Shown here: positions 1 through 6,719 of the stretch, one piece after another
How the letters are laid out: every line of letters begins with the position of its first letter
Numbering within the stretch: position 1 is the stretch's first letter
Source of the DNA: Oscillospiraceae bacterium
GTDB lineage: Bacteria; Bacillota_A; Clostridia; Oscillospirales; CAG-272
Direction: 5' to 3'
DNA: 7,675 nucleotides
NCBI GenBank assembly: GCA_015064195.1
Contig: SVSO01000138.1
Location: 1-7,675 of the forward strand
Position numbers and translations under genes: made by a program
Notes under the pieces: model-generated
Database searches by the model: none
What the model saw: only the letters and a program-made list of their open reading frames with translations
What the model was told of the DNA's origin: nothing

Positions 1-1104
1 CACCGCGCAGATAAGCTGCTGGAGGAGTACGTCAAGGAAAATAACATCACCGATGTCAATATCGAGGCCATGGACGGCGAGGCTCTGCTGGCTTATATCC
101 GCGAAAATAACGTGCCCTGCACCGGCTGCGGCAAGTCCGATTTCACCGATATCCGTAAGTTCAACCTTATGTTCAAGACCCATCAGGGCGTTACCGAGGA
201 CAGCCAGTCCGAGGTGTACCTCCGCCCCGAAACGGCTCAGGGTATCTTCGTGAACTTCAACGCCATCCAGAGAACGACCCGCAGAAAGCTTCCCTTCGGC
301 GTGTGCCAGGTGGGTAAATCCTTCCGTAACGAGATCACGCCCGGCAACTTCATCTTCCGCATCCGCGAGTTTGAGCAGATGGAGCTGGAATTCTTCTGCA
401 AGCCCGATACCGACCTCGAATGGTTCCAGTATTGGAGAAGCTATTGCCACGATTGGCTGCTCTCCCTCAATGTGAAGGAAGAAAATCTCCGCCTGCGCGA
501 CCATGAGCCGGAGGAGCTGTCCTTCTATTCCAAGGCTACCACCGACTTCGAGTACCTGTTCCCCTTTGGTTGGGGCGAGCTGTGGGGCGTGGCTGACCGT
601 ACCAACTATGACCTCACCCAGCACGCAGAGCATTCCGGTCAGGATCTCACCTACTTCGATCCCGAAACCAACGAGCATTATATTCCCTACGTCGTTGAAC
701 CTTCCCTCGGCGCGGACAGAATGGCACTGGCTCTGCTGGTGGAAGCTTACGATGAGGAAGTCATCGATGCCGAGAAGAACGATACCCGCGTGGTCATGCG
801 CTTCCATCCGGCAATCGCGCCTTATAAGGTGGCGGTTCTGCCCCTCTCCAAGAAGCTTTCCCCCGAAGCTGCCGAGATCTACACCGATCTCTGCAAGGAC
901 TTCATGTGCGACTTCGACGAGACCGGCTCCATCGGCAAGCGTTATCGCCGCGAGGACGAGATCGGTACGCCTCTCTGCGTCACCTACGACTTCGATTCCA
1001 AGGAAGACGGCTGCGTGACCGTGCGCGACCGCGATACCATGGAGCAGGTGCGCATCCCGATTTCCGAGCTGAAGGCTTACATCGCTGAAAAGATCAGATT
1101 CTAA
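1..1104 (+). CDS. glyQS: Glycyl-tRNA synthetase, single-chain class II type (5' end missing)
   Basis: This enzyme charges tRNA-Gly with glycine using ATP in the cytoplasm. The reading frame is open from base 1 ([11 protein letters not shown]) to the TAA at 1102-1104, giving 367 residues. The family is usually about 460 residues, so roughly the first 95 lie outside the window, and the ATG at 70 is internal. Visible landmarks, in fragment numbering, are RPETAQGIF at 75-83, class II motif 2 ([19 protein letters not shown]) starting near 108, class II motif 3 ([13 protein letters not shown]) at about 233-245, and a C-terminal anticodon-binding domain from about 265 that includes [16 protein letters not shown] pair (C40, C43) sits in the insertion before the active-site block. 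The motifs match the homodimeric alpha2 form, not the two-subunit glyQ/glyS form. The gene ends in a strong terminator. Identity is very secure; some annotations call this form glyS. Confidence 0.97.
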   Translation, partial: HRADKLLEEYVKENNITDVNIEAMDGEALLAYIRENNVPCTGCGKSDFTDIRKFNLMFKTHQGVTEDSQSEVYLRPETAQGIFVNFNAIQRTTRRKLPFGVCQVGKSFRNEITPGNFIFRIREFEQMELEFFCKPDTDLEWFQYWRSYCHDWLLSLNVKEENLRLRDHEPEELSFYSKATTDFEYLFPFGWGELWGVADRTNYDLTQHAEHSGQDLTYFDPETNEHYIPYVVEPSLGADRMALALLVEAYDEEVIDAEKNDTRVVMRFHPAIAPYKVAVLPLSKKLSPEAAEIYTDLCKDFMCDFDETGSIGKRYRREDEIGTPLCVTYDFDSKEDGCVTVRDRDTMEQVRIPISELKAYIAEKIRF

Positions 1105-1113
1105 GAAATATTT

Positions 1114-1141
1114 GCGGGAGACATTGCGTCTCCCGCTTTTT
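1114..1141 (+). terminator. Intrinsic terminator of the glycyl-tRNA synthetase gene
   Basis: An 8-bp perfect stem (GCGGGAGA at 1114-1121 with TCTCCCGC at 1129-1136) has a 7-base loop and is followed directly by five T residues (1137-1141). It begins 10 bases after the stop codon, which is the classical layout. The T run ends only 3 bases before the ribosome-binding site of the next gene, so no promoter fits between terminator and araC-type gene. Confidence 0.9.
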
Positions 1142-1144
1142 GAC

Positions 1145-1149
1145 GGAGG
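1145..1149 (+). promoter_or_regulatory. Ribosome-binding site that fixes the AraC-type start
   Basis: GGAGG lies 5 bases before the ATG at 1155. An in-frame TTG at 1140 would place the start upstream of this site and inside the terminator T run, so the ATG at 1155 is the better start. Confidence 0.85.
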
Positions 1150-1154
1150 TTTCT

Positions 1155-1937
1155 ATGGAAAAGCGATTTGCGCTGGATGGGCCATACGGATTCTCCCGCC
1201 ATATCGGGGTCAACGGCGAGCGGCGGATGTCGGGGCATCCATGGTTCGAGGTGTTCCTTGTCATGGGCGGGACACTCGATGTCCAGCTGAGCGTGGGCGT
1301 GCACCATTGCAGTGCGCCTGCCATCGTCATCATTCCCCCCGGCGCGCTCCATTGCAACCGGGTCGTGGGCGAGCGGGCGGATTATGACCGGTTTGCCCTG
1401 CTCTTTCAGCCGGATTTCGTGGATGCGGACGTGATCGCGCCCATCCGCAGTGAGGGCATGGTCATCCCGCTGGATGAGAATGCTTTTGCCGTCATGCGCT
1501 TCTATTTTGAGCGGCTGAAACAGAATAATACCCTCGATTTTGCACGGATGCTGACACCGGTCATCCTCACGGAAGCATTGCAATTTGACTGCCATGCCGT
1601 GCCGGATGTGCGGGGCAGTCGGGCGTATATCGACGATGTGCGGCGGTATCTGTCGGAAAATTACGACAAAAAACTGCTGGCGGAGGATGTGGCGCGGCAA
1701 TTCGGTGTGTCGCGAACCAAGCTCATGTGCGATTTCAAGCAGGCGCACGGCATGACCGTGGGCGATTATCTGGGGCTGGAGCGCATGAATCACGCCATCG
1801 AAATGCTGACTTCGGGGGCGCGGGTTTCCGACGCGGCATGGCGGTGCGGATTCGAGAGCGACGCCCACTTCCGCCGATGCTTCAAGGCGCACACGGGATT
1901 ATCTCCCACCGAGTTCAAAAAGAAAAAAGAAATCTGA
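1155..1937 (+). CDS. AraC-family transcriptional regulator with N-terminal cupin-like sensor domain
   Basis: A 260-residue DNA-binding regulator. Residues about 10-85 look like an AraC-type cupin ligand-binding domain: HPWFEVFLVMGG, then a beta-rich stretch, then IIPPGALHC at about 59-67. Residues about 156-256 form the two helix-turn-helix motifs of the AraC domain. The first is LLAEDVARQFGVSRTKL, joined to FKQAHGMTVGDYLGLERM; the second region is VSDAAWRCGFESDAHFRRCF, followed by the family signature tail HTGLSPTEFKKK. Length is ordinary for the family. The ATG at 1155 is chosen for the GGAGG just upstream. The next gene, 92 bases downstream on the same strand, encodes a solute-binding lipoprotein, so a sugar-like or other small ligand and control of that gene are plausible but inferred. 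The gene has no promoter room of its own, because the glycyl-tRNA synthetase terminator abuts its ribosome-binding site. No terminator is visible after it. Confidence 0.93.
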   Translation: MEKRFALDGPYGFSRHIGVNGERRMSGHPWFEVFLVMGGTLDVQLSVGVHHCSAPAIVIIPPGALHCNRVVGERADYDRFALLFQPDFVDADVIAPIRSEGMVIPLDENAFAVMRFYFERLKQNNTLDFARMLTPVILTEALQFDCHAVPDVRGSRAYIDDVRRYLSENYDKKLLAEDVARQFGVSRTKLMCDFKQAHGMTVGDYLGLERMNHAIEMLTSGARVSDAAWRCGFESDAHFRRCFKAHTGLSPTEFKKKKEI

Positions 1938-1968
1938 ACGATATGCGCGGTTTTTGAACGTCACTGCG

Positions 1969-1997
1969 TGGAATTTGTACGGAAAGTATGCTATAAT
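1969..1997 (+). promoter_or_regulatory. Probable promoter of the solute-binding lipoprotein gene
   Basis: A perfect -10 box TATAAT at 1992-1997 is preceded by TG at 1989-1990, giving the extended form TGnTATAAT. The -35 position at 17-base spacing, TGGAAT (1969-1974), is poor at 3 of 6 matches. A weak -35 with an extended -10 fits a promoter that is helped by an activator, and the AraC-type protein encoded just upstream is the obvious candidate. That last step is inference. Transcription would start near 2004, giving a short leader of about 26 bases that contains AGAAAGGA (2013-2020) as ribosome-binding site. Confidence 0.7.
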
Positions 1998-2029
1998 GGA
2001 GTTACCAACGATAGAAAGGATGGTATCCC

Positions 2030-3454
2030 ATGAAAGCATACAAATCATTCACACTGATGCTGGCACTGCTCATGCTGGCCTCCTGCGGCGATGCTGCACC
2101 CGCCGGCGAAACCACTGCCGAATCCACCACGGCTGAGGTGGTGGAGATTTCACCCTTCGACGCACTCCCCGACAAGGATTTCGGCGGCTATGAATTCCGC
2201 ATTTTCATGCGGAACGATCAATCCTTCCTCCGCGATATGCAGGCGGAATCCGAGACCGGCGACCTGATGAACGACACGATTTACGCGAGAAACCGTAAGG
2301 TGGAGGAGCGGTTCAACATCAAAATGAGCATCCTGCTGGCAAAAGACGGTCAGGGGGCGGATGCGGCGAAGCATATCATGGCGGATGACGATGTGTTCGA
2401 CATTTATATGCCATACGGCCGCACAGCTCTGACCGATGCACAGCAGGAGATCATGGTGGAGTGGAACGGCGACACCATGCCCGACGTGGATCTTGACGCG
2501 CCGTGGTGGGATCAGAGTGCGCGGGATACCTTCTCCGTGGGGCATCACGTGTACTATATGACCGGCGACATTAGCTTCGTCAGCTTCGGCATGATGAACG
2601 CCGTGTTCTTCAACAAGGACATTTTTGATGAATATGGCGTGAAATATCCCTACCAGCTGGCAATTGACGGCAAGTGGACGTTCGATGAATTTGCCAAGAT
2701 CGCGAAAACCTGTCAGGCGGATCTCAACGGCGACAGTCAGATGACCTTCGGCGAGGATTTAGTGGGCTATGTCACCAGCGAATGGTCAGGCCCGGTGCGC
2801 GTGCTGTATTCCGGCGGAAGCACCATTTACGCCAAGGATGGGGACGACATTCCCTACCTCGCCATCAATACCGAGCGCACAGTGGACATTTTTGAAAAAT
2901 TCTTCGCCCTTGCCGCCGATCCGGGCGTGATCATTGAGACCTCCGGAAAGTACAAAACCTCGGGAACCAAGGCGTTCAAGGCAGGCACCGCGGCCATGTT
3001 TGAGGCGGCAGTGCGCGTGGCGGAGAGTTATCGCGATATGGACGGAGAATTCGGCATTCTTCCCTGCCCGAAATTCGATGAGACGGACGATAAATATTAT
3101 TGCCTCGGCGGTGCGCTGTTTATTTGCGTGCCCATCACCAATCCCGACACAGCGCGTACCGGACTGATTCTGGAAGCGATGGCCATCGAGAGCCATGAGA
3201 CGGTTCTGCCCACCTATTTCGACGTGGTGCTGGAGCGCAAAGTCACCCGCGACGAGGAATCGGCGGAGATGGTGCGGCTCATCCACGATGGGCGGATGTT
3301 CGACATGGGCTTTATCGACAACAACGGCAGCATGAAGGATGTGGGACAGCGGCTGTCCAATCAGGCCGAGCCAAACTTCGCGTCCTTCTATGCGGCAAAT
3401 GTCACCAGCTGTGAGACCGCACTGCAGAAGACCATCGATGCGTATCTGAACTGA
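2030..3454 (+). CDS. Extracellular solute-binding lipoprotein (ABC-transporter type, orphan)
   Basis: A 474-residue exported protein. The start has a lipoprotein signal: MKAYK, a hydrophobic run (FTLMLALLMLA), and a lipobox LASC with the lipidated Cys at 19. A Thr/Glu/Ala-rich linker (about 20-40) follows, as in Gram-positive lipoproteins tethered to the outer face of the membrane. The mature part resembles family 1 type solute-binding proteins: NRKVEERFNIKM at about 88-99, DVFDIYMPYG at about 121-130, FFNKDIFDEYGV at about 193-204, and WTFDEFAKIAKTC at about 216-228. Residues 231-242 form an EF-hand-like loop (D231, N233, D235, E242), a likely calcium site. The substrate cannot be read from sequence. 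No permease or ATPase genes adjoin it, so it either works with a permease encoded elsewhere or has a sensory role. AGAAAGGA precedes the ATG. An AraC-type regulator lies immediately upstream. Identification as a solute-binding protein is good; specificity is unknown. Confidence 0.85.
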   Translation: MKAYKSFTLMLALLMLASCGDAAPAGETTAESTTAEVVEISPFDALPDKDFGGYEFRIFMRNDQSFLRDMQAESETGDLMNDTIYARNRKVEERFNIKMSILLAKDGQGADAAKHIMADDDVFDIYMPYGRTALTDAQQEIMVEWNGDTMPDVDLDAPWWDQSARDTFSVGHHVYYMTGDISFVSFGMMNAVFFNKDIFDEYGVKYPYQLAIDGKWTFDEFAKIAKTCQADLNGDSQMTFGEDLVGYVTSEWSGPVRVLYSGGSTIYAKDGDDIPYLAINTERTVDIFEKFFALAADPGVIIETSGKYKTSGTKAFKAGTAAMFEAAVRVAESYRDMDGEFGILPCPKFDETDDKYYCLGGALFICVPITNPDTARTGLILEAMAIESHETVLPTYFDVVLERKVTRDEESAEMVRLIHDGRMFDMGFIDNNGSMKDVGQRLSNQAEPNFASFYAANVTSCETALQKTIDAYLN

Positions 3455-3504
3455 AAAAATGCCCCCGCCCGTCTCACCGGAGACTGGCGGGGGTGTTGTT
3501 TATT
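3454..3504. terminator. Bidirectional terminator between convergent genes
   Basis: A long hairpin pairs CCCCCGCC (3462-3469) with GGCGGGGG (3486-3493) and GTCTC (3471-3475) with GAGAC (3480-3484), with one C/T mismatch between the two stem parts and a 4-base loop (ACCG). On the + strand a T-rich tail follows (TGTTGTTTATTATT). On the - strand the hairpin is followed by CA and then six T residues (complement of the A run at 3454-3459). It therefore fits as the end of both the lipoprotein gene and the convergent transporter gene, whose stop codons are only about 50 bases apart. Confidence 0.88.
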
Positions 3505-3505
3505 A

Positions 3506-5260
3506 TTACAGCGCATATTTGGCTTTGCAGGCCTGATATTCCGCCTCGAAATGCTCGTCGCCGGAGCTTTTCAGATCAGCAAGATACTTGTGCGTCTCAT
3601 AAGACTGCTCAGCCGCCTTGATCATGGTGGCGGCGATGTTGGAGCAGTGGTCGGATACGCGCTCATAGTTGGTCAGCAGATCGGACAGGATGAAGCCCAG
3701 CTCGATGGTGCATTTGCCGTCGCGCAGGCGTCGGATGTGATTCTCGCGGATGGCATCCTTCAGCTCGTCGATGACCTGCTCCAGCGGCTCAACGTCCGTT
3801 GCGGCCACAAGGTCGTTGCGGATGAGGGCTTTGATGGTGCGGTCGATGATGTCAGACACCGCATTTGAGATGGTTTTCAGCTCATTTTTCGCATCCTCGG
3901 AGAAGGCGATCTTCTTATCCATCATTTCCTTCGCGGCTTCCTGAATGTTCACGGCGTGGTCGCTGATGCGCTCCAGGTCGCCGATGTTGTGGAGCAGGCG
4001 GGTAGCGGTCTGGGAATCCTCGATGGACAGATCCTTACTGGACAGCTTGACAAGGAACGTGCCCAGCTTATCCTCATAAATATCCACCTCGTCCTCCGTC
4101 TTGATGACGTGCTCCGCCTCATGCGCATCGTAGGTCTGCACGAGATCGAGGGCGCGTTTGATGGCATCGCCGGAGAGGGCGGCCATTCTGCCGGTCACGC
4201 TGACACACTGCTCCAGCGCGAAGGTGGGGGAGGTGAGAAAACGCTCGTCGAGCAGGGGATTTTCCTCTTTTTTCGGCTTCTTGGGATTCTCGCGGACGGT
4301 CTTTTCCGCCAGCTTGCCGAGGATCTTATAGAACGGCAGGAGGATTACAGTGGTGATGAGGTTGAACACGGTATGGATGGTGGCGATTCCCTGCGCCGTC
4401 ACCATATCGTCGGTGAAGGAGAAGCCGATGAGCGCTTCGATGAGGTAATAGCCGATGAGGAAGATCACCGTACCGATGATATTGAAATAGAGGTGGACGA
4501 CTGCGGTGCGCTTTGCATTTTTATTTGCACCCACGGAGGAGATGAGAGCCGTTGCACAGGTACCGATATTCTGACCCATGATGATGGGCATGGCGGCGGA
4601 ATACGGGAGTGCGCCGGTGCTGGAGAGCGCCTGCAGGATACCGACGGACGCGGACGAGGACTGGATAATGGCGGTGAGAAGTGCGCCGGCCAGCACGCCC
4701 AGAGCCGGATTTGTGAACATGAGCAGGAGATTTGCAAAGTTCGGGTCATTCTTCAGCGGAGCGACGGCATCGCTCATCATGGACATACCGAACATGAGGA
4801 TGGCGAAGCCGAGGAAGATGGAGCCGATCTCCTTCTTCTTATCGTTTTTGCAGGCCATCATCATGATAAGGCCCACGACTGCGGCGATGGGAGACAGCGA
4901 ATCGGGCTTGAACAGCTGGATATACCACTCATTTCCGGCGAGGCCGTTCAGGGACAGGATCCACGCGGTTGCGGTTGTACCGATATTTGCGCCCATGATG
5001 ATGCCGATGGCCTGGGAGAGCTTCATGATGCCGGAGTTGACGAAGCCCACCACCATGACAGTTGTTGCCGACGATGACTGGATGACGGCGGTCACGACTG
5101 CGCCGAGGACCACGCCCTTGATGGGGTTATTGGTCATCTTTTCGAGGATGCGTTCCAGTGCGCCGCCCGCACTGCGCTCAAGGCCGTTGCCCATGTAGGT
5201 CATGCCGAACAGGAACAGTGCAAGACCTCCCAGAAGGGAGAGAATGTTGAATATGTCCAT
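3506..5260 (-). CDS. Na+/phosphate cotransporter family protein with C-terminal PhoU-like domain
   Basis: A 584-residue inner-membrane protein, likely importing inorganic phosphate with sodium. Residues 1 to about 315 are the hydrophobic transport domain. It carries the two inverted-repeat signatures of the Na/Pi cotransporter (NptA/SLC34-like) family: QSSSATTVMVVGF at 61-73 and QSSSASVGILQAL at 200-212, each followed by an NIGT motif (ANIGTT at 91, QNIGTCAT at 230). A charged linker (PKKPKKEE, about 326-333) leads to a cytoplasmic helical region (about 345-560). There both PhoU metal-binding signatures appear: LERISDHAVNI at 429-439 and YERVSDHCSNI at 532-542. This domain order and length are normal for the bacterial family. 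The ATG follows AGGAG at 5266-5270 with a 5-base spacer. The gene lies 103 bases downstream of a PhoB/PhoR-like pair in the same direction, which supports a phosphate role. Exact substrate and coupling ion are inferred from the family. Confidence 0.93.
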   Translation of the reverse strand: MDIFNILSLLGGLALFLFGMTYMGNGLERSAGGALERILEKMTNNPIKGVVLGAVVTAVIQSSSATTVMVVGFVNSGIMKLSQAIGIIMGANIGTTATAWILSLNGLAGNEWYIQLFKPDSLSPIAAVVGLIMMMACKNDKKKEIGSIFLGFAILMFGMSMMSDAVAPLKNDPNFANLLLMFTNPALGVLAGALLTAIIQSSSASVGILQALSSTGALPYSAAMPIIMGQNIGTCATALISSVGANKNAKRTAVVHLYFNIIGTVIFLIGYYLIEALIGFSFTDDMVTAQGIATIHTVFNLITTVILLPFYKILGKLAEKTVRENPKKPKKEENPLLDERFLTSPTFALEQCVSVTGRMAALSGDAIKRALDLVQTYDAHEAEHVIKTEDEVDIYEDKLGTFLVKLSSKDLSIEDSQTATRLLHNIGDLERISDHAVNIQEAAKEMMDKKIAFSEDAKNELKTISNAVSDIIDRTIKALIRNDLVAATDVEPLEQVIDELKDAIRENHIRRLRDGKCTIELGFILSDLLTNYERVSDHCSNIAATMIKAAEQSYETHKYLADLKSSGDEHFEAEYQACKAKYAL

Positions 5261-5319
5261 GGTTTCTCCTTTTTATCAATTGCATTGTGCGTTCAAATGA
5301 TATTCGCTGCATCAAAGTC

Positions 5320-5361
5320 TCCCTCCGGGAGAGAGGTGCCGCGCGAAGCGTGACGGAGGGA
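5320..5361. repeat. Short palindromic intergenic element (REP-like)
   Basis: The gap between the kinase and the transporter contains TCCCTCC (5320-5326) and its exact complement GGAGGGA (5355-5361). These enclose smaller complementary pieces, including CGC (5340-5342) and GCG (5348-5350) around GCGAA. The style (outer CCCTCC/GGAGGG, inner CGCGAAGCG-like core) resembles short dispersed elements I associate with gut Clostridia genomes; that likeness is from memory and was not checked. It begins right after the kinase stop codon (5364-5366) and has no T run after it, so it is not a standard terminator, although it could dampen or process the transcript between the two genes. Confidence 0.6.
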
Positions 5362-5363
5362 TT

Positions 5364-6716
5364 TCAGTCCCAGTATTCGTAGAAGAGTACGCGGATGGTG
5401 GTGCCTTCGTCGATGCGGGAGTCGATCTCGATTTTGGCGTGGTGACGTTCCGCCACGTGTTTGACGATGGCGAGGCCCAAGCCTGTGCCGCCCGTTTCCT
5501 TCGATCGGGATTTGTCCACCCGGTAGAATCGCTCGAAGATGCGGGTCTGATGCTCCTTTGAGATGCCGATGCCCGTGTCGCTGACACAGAGCATGGCGAT
5601 GGCGCCCATCTTTTCCGGCGGTGCCGGTTCGATCCGGATGCGCACCGCTCCGCCCGGATGGTTATAGCGGATGCCGTTATCCACCAGGTTATAGACCAGC
5701 TCGGTCAGCTGGCTTGGTGAGCCGAGGAGCTTCACATCCTCGCCCGCCACGGACAGCTCCACCTCATGCCGCTTTGCGCTCATTTCCAGCATATCCAGAC
5801 AATTTTCGCAGATCTGGCGGAGAGATGTCTGCTCGAACTCGTCCTCCTCCGGCGTTTCGTCCAGCTTTGACAGCTTGATGATATCCGAGATGAGGGCCAG
5901 CATACGTGTGCTCTCTCTGCGGATGCGGCCGGCAAACAGGAGCGCGTCCTGCCCTTCCGCCATGCCCGATTCGATCAGCTCCGCGTATCCGGAGATGGAG
6001 GTAAGGGGCGTTTTCAGCTCATGGGAGACGTTGGCGGTGAATTCCTGCTTGATGCGTTCGATCTGCGTGCGCTCGGTCACGTCAAGCAGCAGTCCGATGC
6101 GGCCAATCTGCTCTGCCGAGGAGCCGACATAATTGACATGGAGCTGGAGGTGCCGGCCATCGAGGGTGAGACGGATGGAATCCGCCTGCTCAATGCATTT
6201 GCAGATCTCGCCGCTCTCGCAGATCTCCTCCATGGTGCGTCCCGCGCATTCGGCGCGGGGAATGGTCGTGCCCAGCCACGAATAGGCGGACTCATTGAGC
6301 ATGAGCACGCGCAGGTCGTTATCGAGGATGATCAGCCCCTCGTCCATGTTGTTGATGATGGCGGACAGACGGTTTTTTTCGTTATCGACCCTTGCCAGCT
6401 GGCGGGAGATCTCGATCTCCTGCAGCTTGATTTTGTCAAGCACCGCCTTGCATTCCGGGTAGATCTCCGTATCCGTGCCGTCATCGATCTCGGTGAAGAT
6501 GGGCAGGATGGGTCGCATGATGCGGGATGTGAGGCGGGATGCAGCAAGGATGGCGGCGGTCATAAGAATGACCGCAAGAATGAGGGTGCAGACAATAGTC
6601 CGCACAAGATCGCCGCCCGACAGCAGGATGGCGGCGAGAATGATGGACGCGGCGGAAAAGCTGAGAATGATCGCGCCGGAGACGGCGAGAATGGTGCGGA
6701 AAATTCGTTTTTCCAT
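5364..6716 (-). CDS. PhoR-like sensor histidine kinase with PAS domain and minimal extracytoplasmic loop
   Basis: A 450-residue membrane kinase that should autophosphorylate on His and pass phosphate to the response regulator encoded just upstream. Two membrane segments (about 6-32 and 41-59) are separated by only about 8 residues, so there is essentially no outside sensor domain. A short linker and helix (about 61-110) lead to a PAS-like domain (about 112-215, including INNMDEGLIILDNDLRVLML). The H box is FTANVSHELKTPLTSISGY with His232 as phosphoacceptor. The ATPase domain has the N box (NLVDNGIRYN, 343-352), the G1 box (DTGIGI, 380-385), the F box (RIFERFYRVDKSR) and the G2 box (GGTGLGLAIVK, 409-419), all intact. 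The PAS region is rich in Cys (157, 166, 172, 174). Start: the ATG at 6716 lies 3 bases after the regulator's stop codon, with GGTGA inside the regulator's last codons as ribosome-binding site. Architecture fits PhoR-type kinases; the signal is inferred. Confidence 0.94.
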   Translation of the reverse strand: MEKRIFRTILAVSGAIILSFSAASIILAAILLSGGDLVRTIVCTLILAVILMTAAILAASRLTSRIMRPILPIFTEIDDGTDTEIYPECKAVLDKIKLQEIEISRQLARVDNEKNRLSAIINNMDEGLIILDNDLRVLMLNESAYSWLGTTIPRAECAGRTMEEICESGEICKCIEQADSIRLTLDGRHLQLHVNYVGSSAEQIGRIGLLLDVTERTQIERIKQEFTANVSHELKTPLTSISGYAELIESGMAEGQDALLFAGRIRRESTRMLALISDIIKLSKLDETPEEDEFEQTSLRQICENCLDMLEMSAKRHEVELSVAGEDVKLLGSPSQLTELVYNLVDNGIRYNHPGGAVRIRIEPAPPEKMGAIAMLCVSDTGIGISKEHQTRIFERFYRVDKSRSKETGGTGLGLAIVKHVAERHHAKIEIDSRIDEGTTIRVLFYEYWD

Positions 6717-6719
6717 GGG

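Noticed and set aside
1077..1105. A promoter for the AraC-type gene in the 3' end of the synthetase gene (TTACAT, 17 bases, TCTAAG)
   Set aside because: The -10 match is 4 of 6 and the -35 match 2 of 6, no better than chance in this sequence.
1140..1154. TTG at 1140 as an upstream start of the AraC-type protein
   Set aside because: It sits in the terminator T run, lacks a ribosome-binding site, and GGAGG lies downstream of it, right before the ATG at 1155.
1101..1892. A 263-codon - strand open frame opposite the AraC-type gene
   Set aside because: It mirrors almost the whole regulator gene, overlaps the terminator, and has no recognisable motif.
1954..1959. TTGAAC as the -35 box of the lipoprotein promoter
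   Set aside because: It is 32 bases from the TATAAT box at 1992, too far for a -35 element.
2150..3286. Two - strand open frames (132 and 166 codons) opposite the lipoprotein gene
   Set aside because: Antisense shadows of a gene with a clear signal peptide and lipobox; no family features seen.
3956..5077. A 373-codon + strand open frame opposite the Na/Pi transporter
   Set aside because: Compositionally odd (rich in Asp, Gly, His, Glu), no domain, and it lies wholly inside a well-supported gene on the other strand.
5266..5320. A dedicated promoter for the Na/Pi transporter
   Set aside because: TTTGAA and GATAAA-like hexamers exist on the - strand but at wrong spacing; nothing clear enough to call, so it may depend on read-through from the two-component operon or on an activator.
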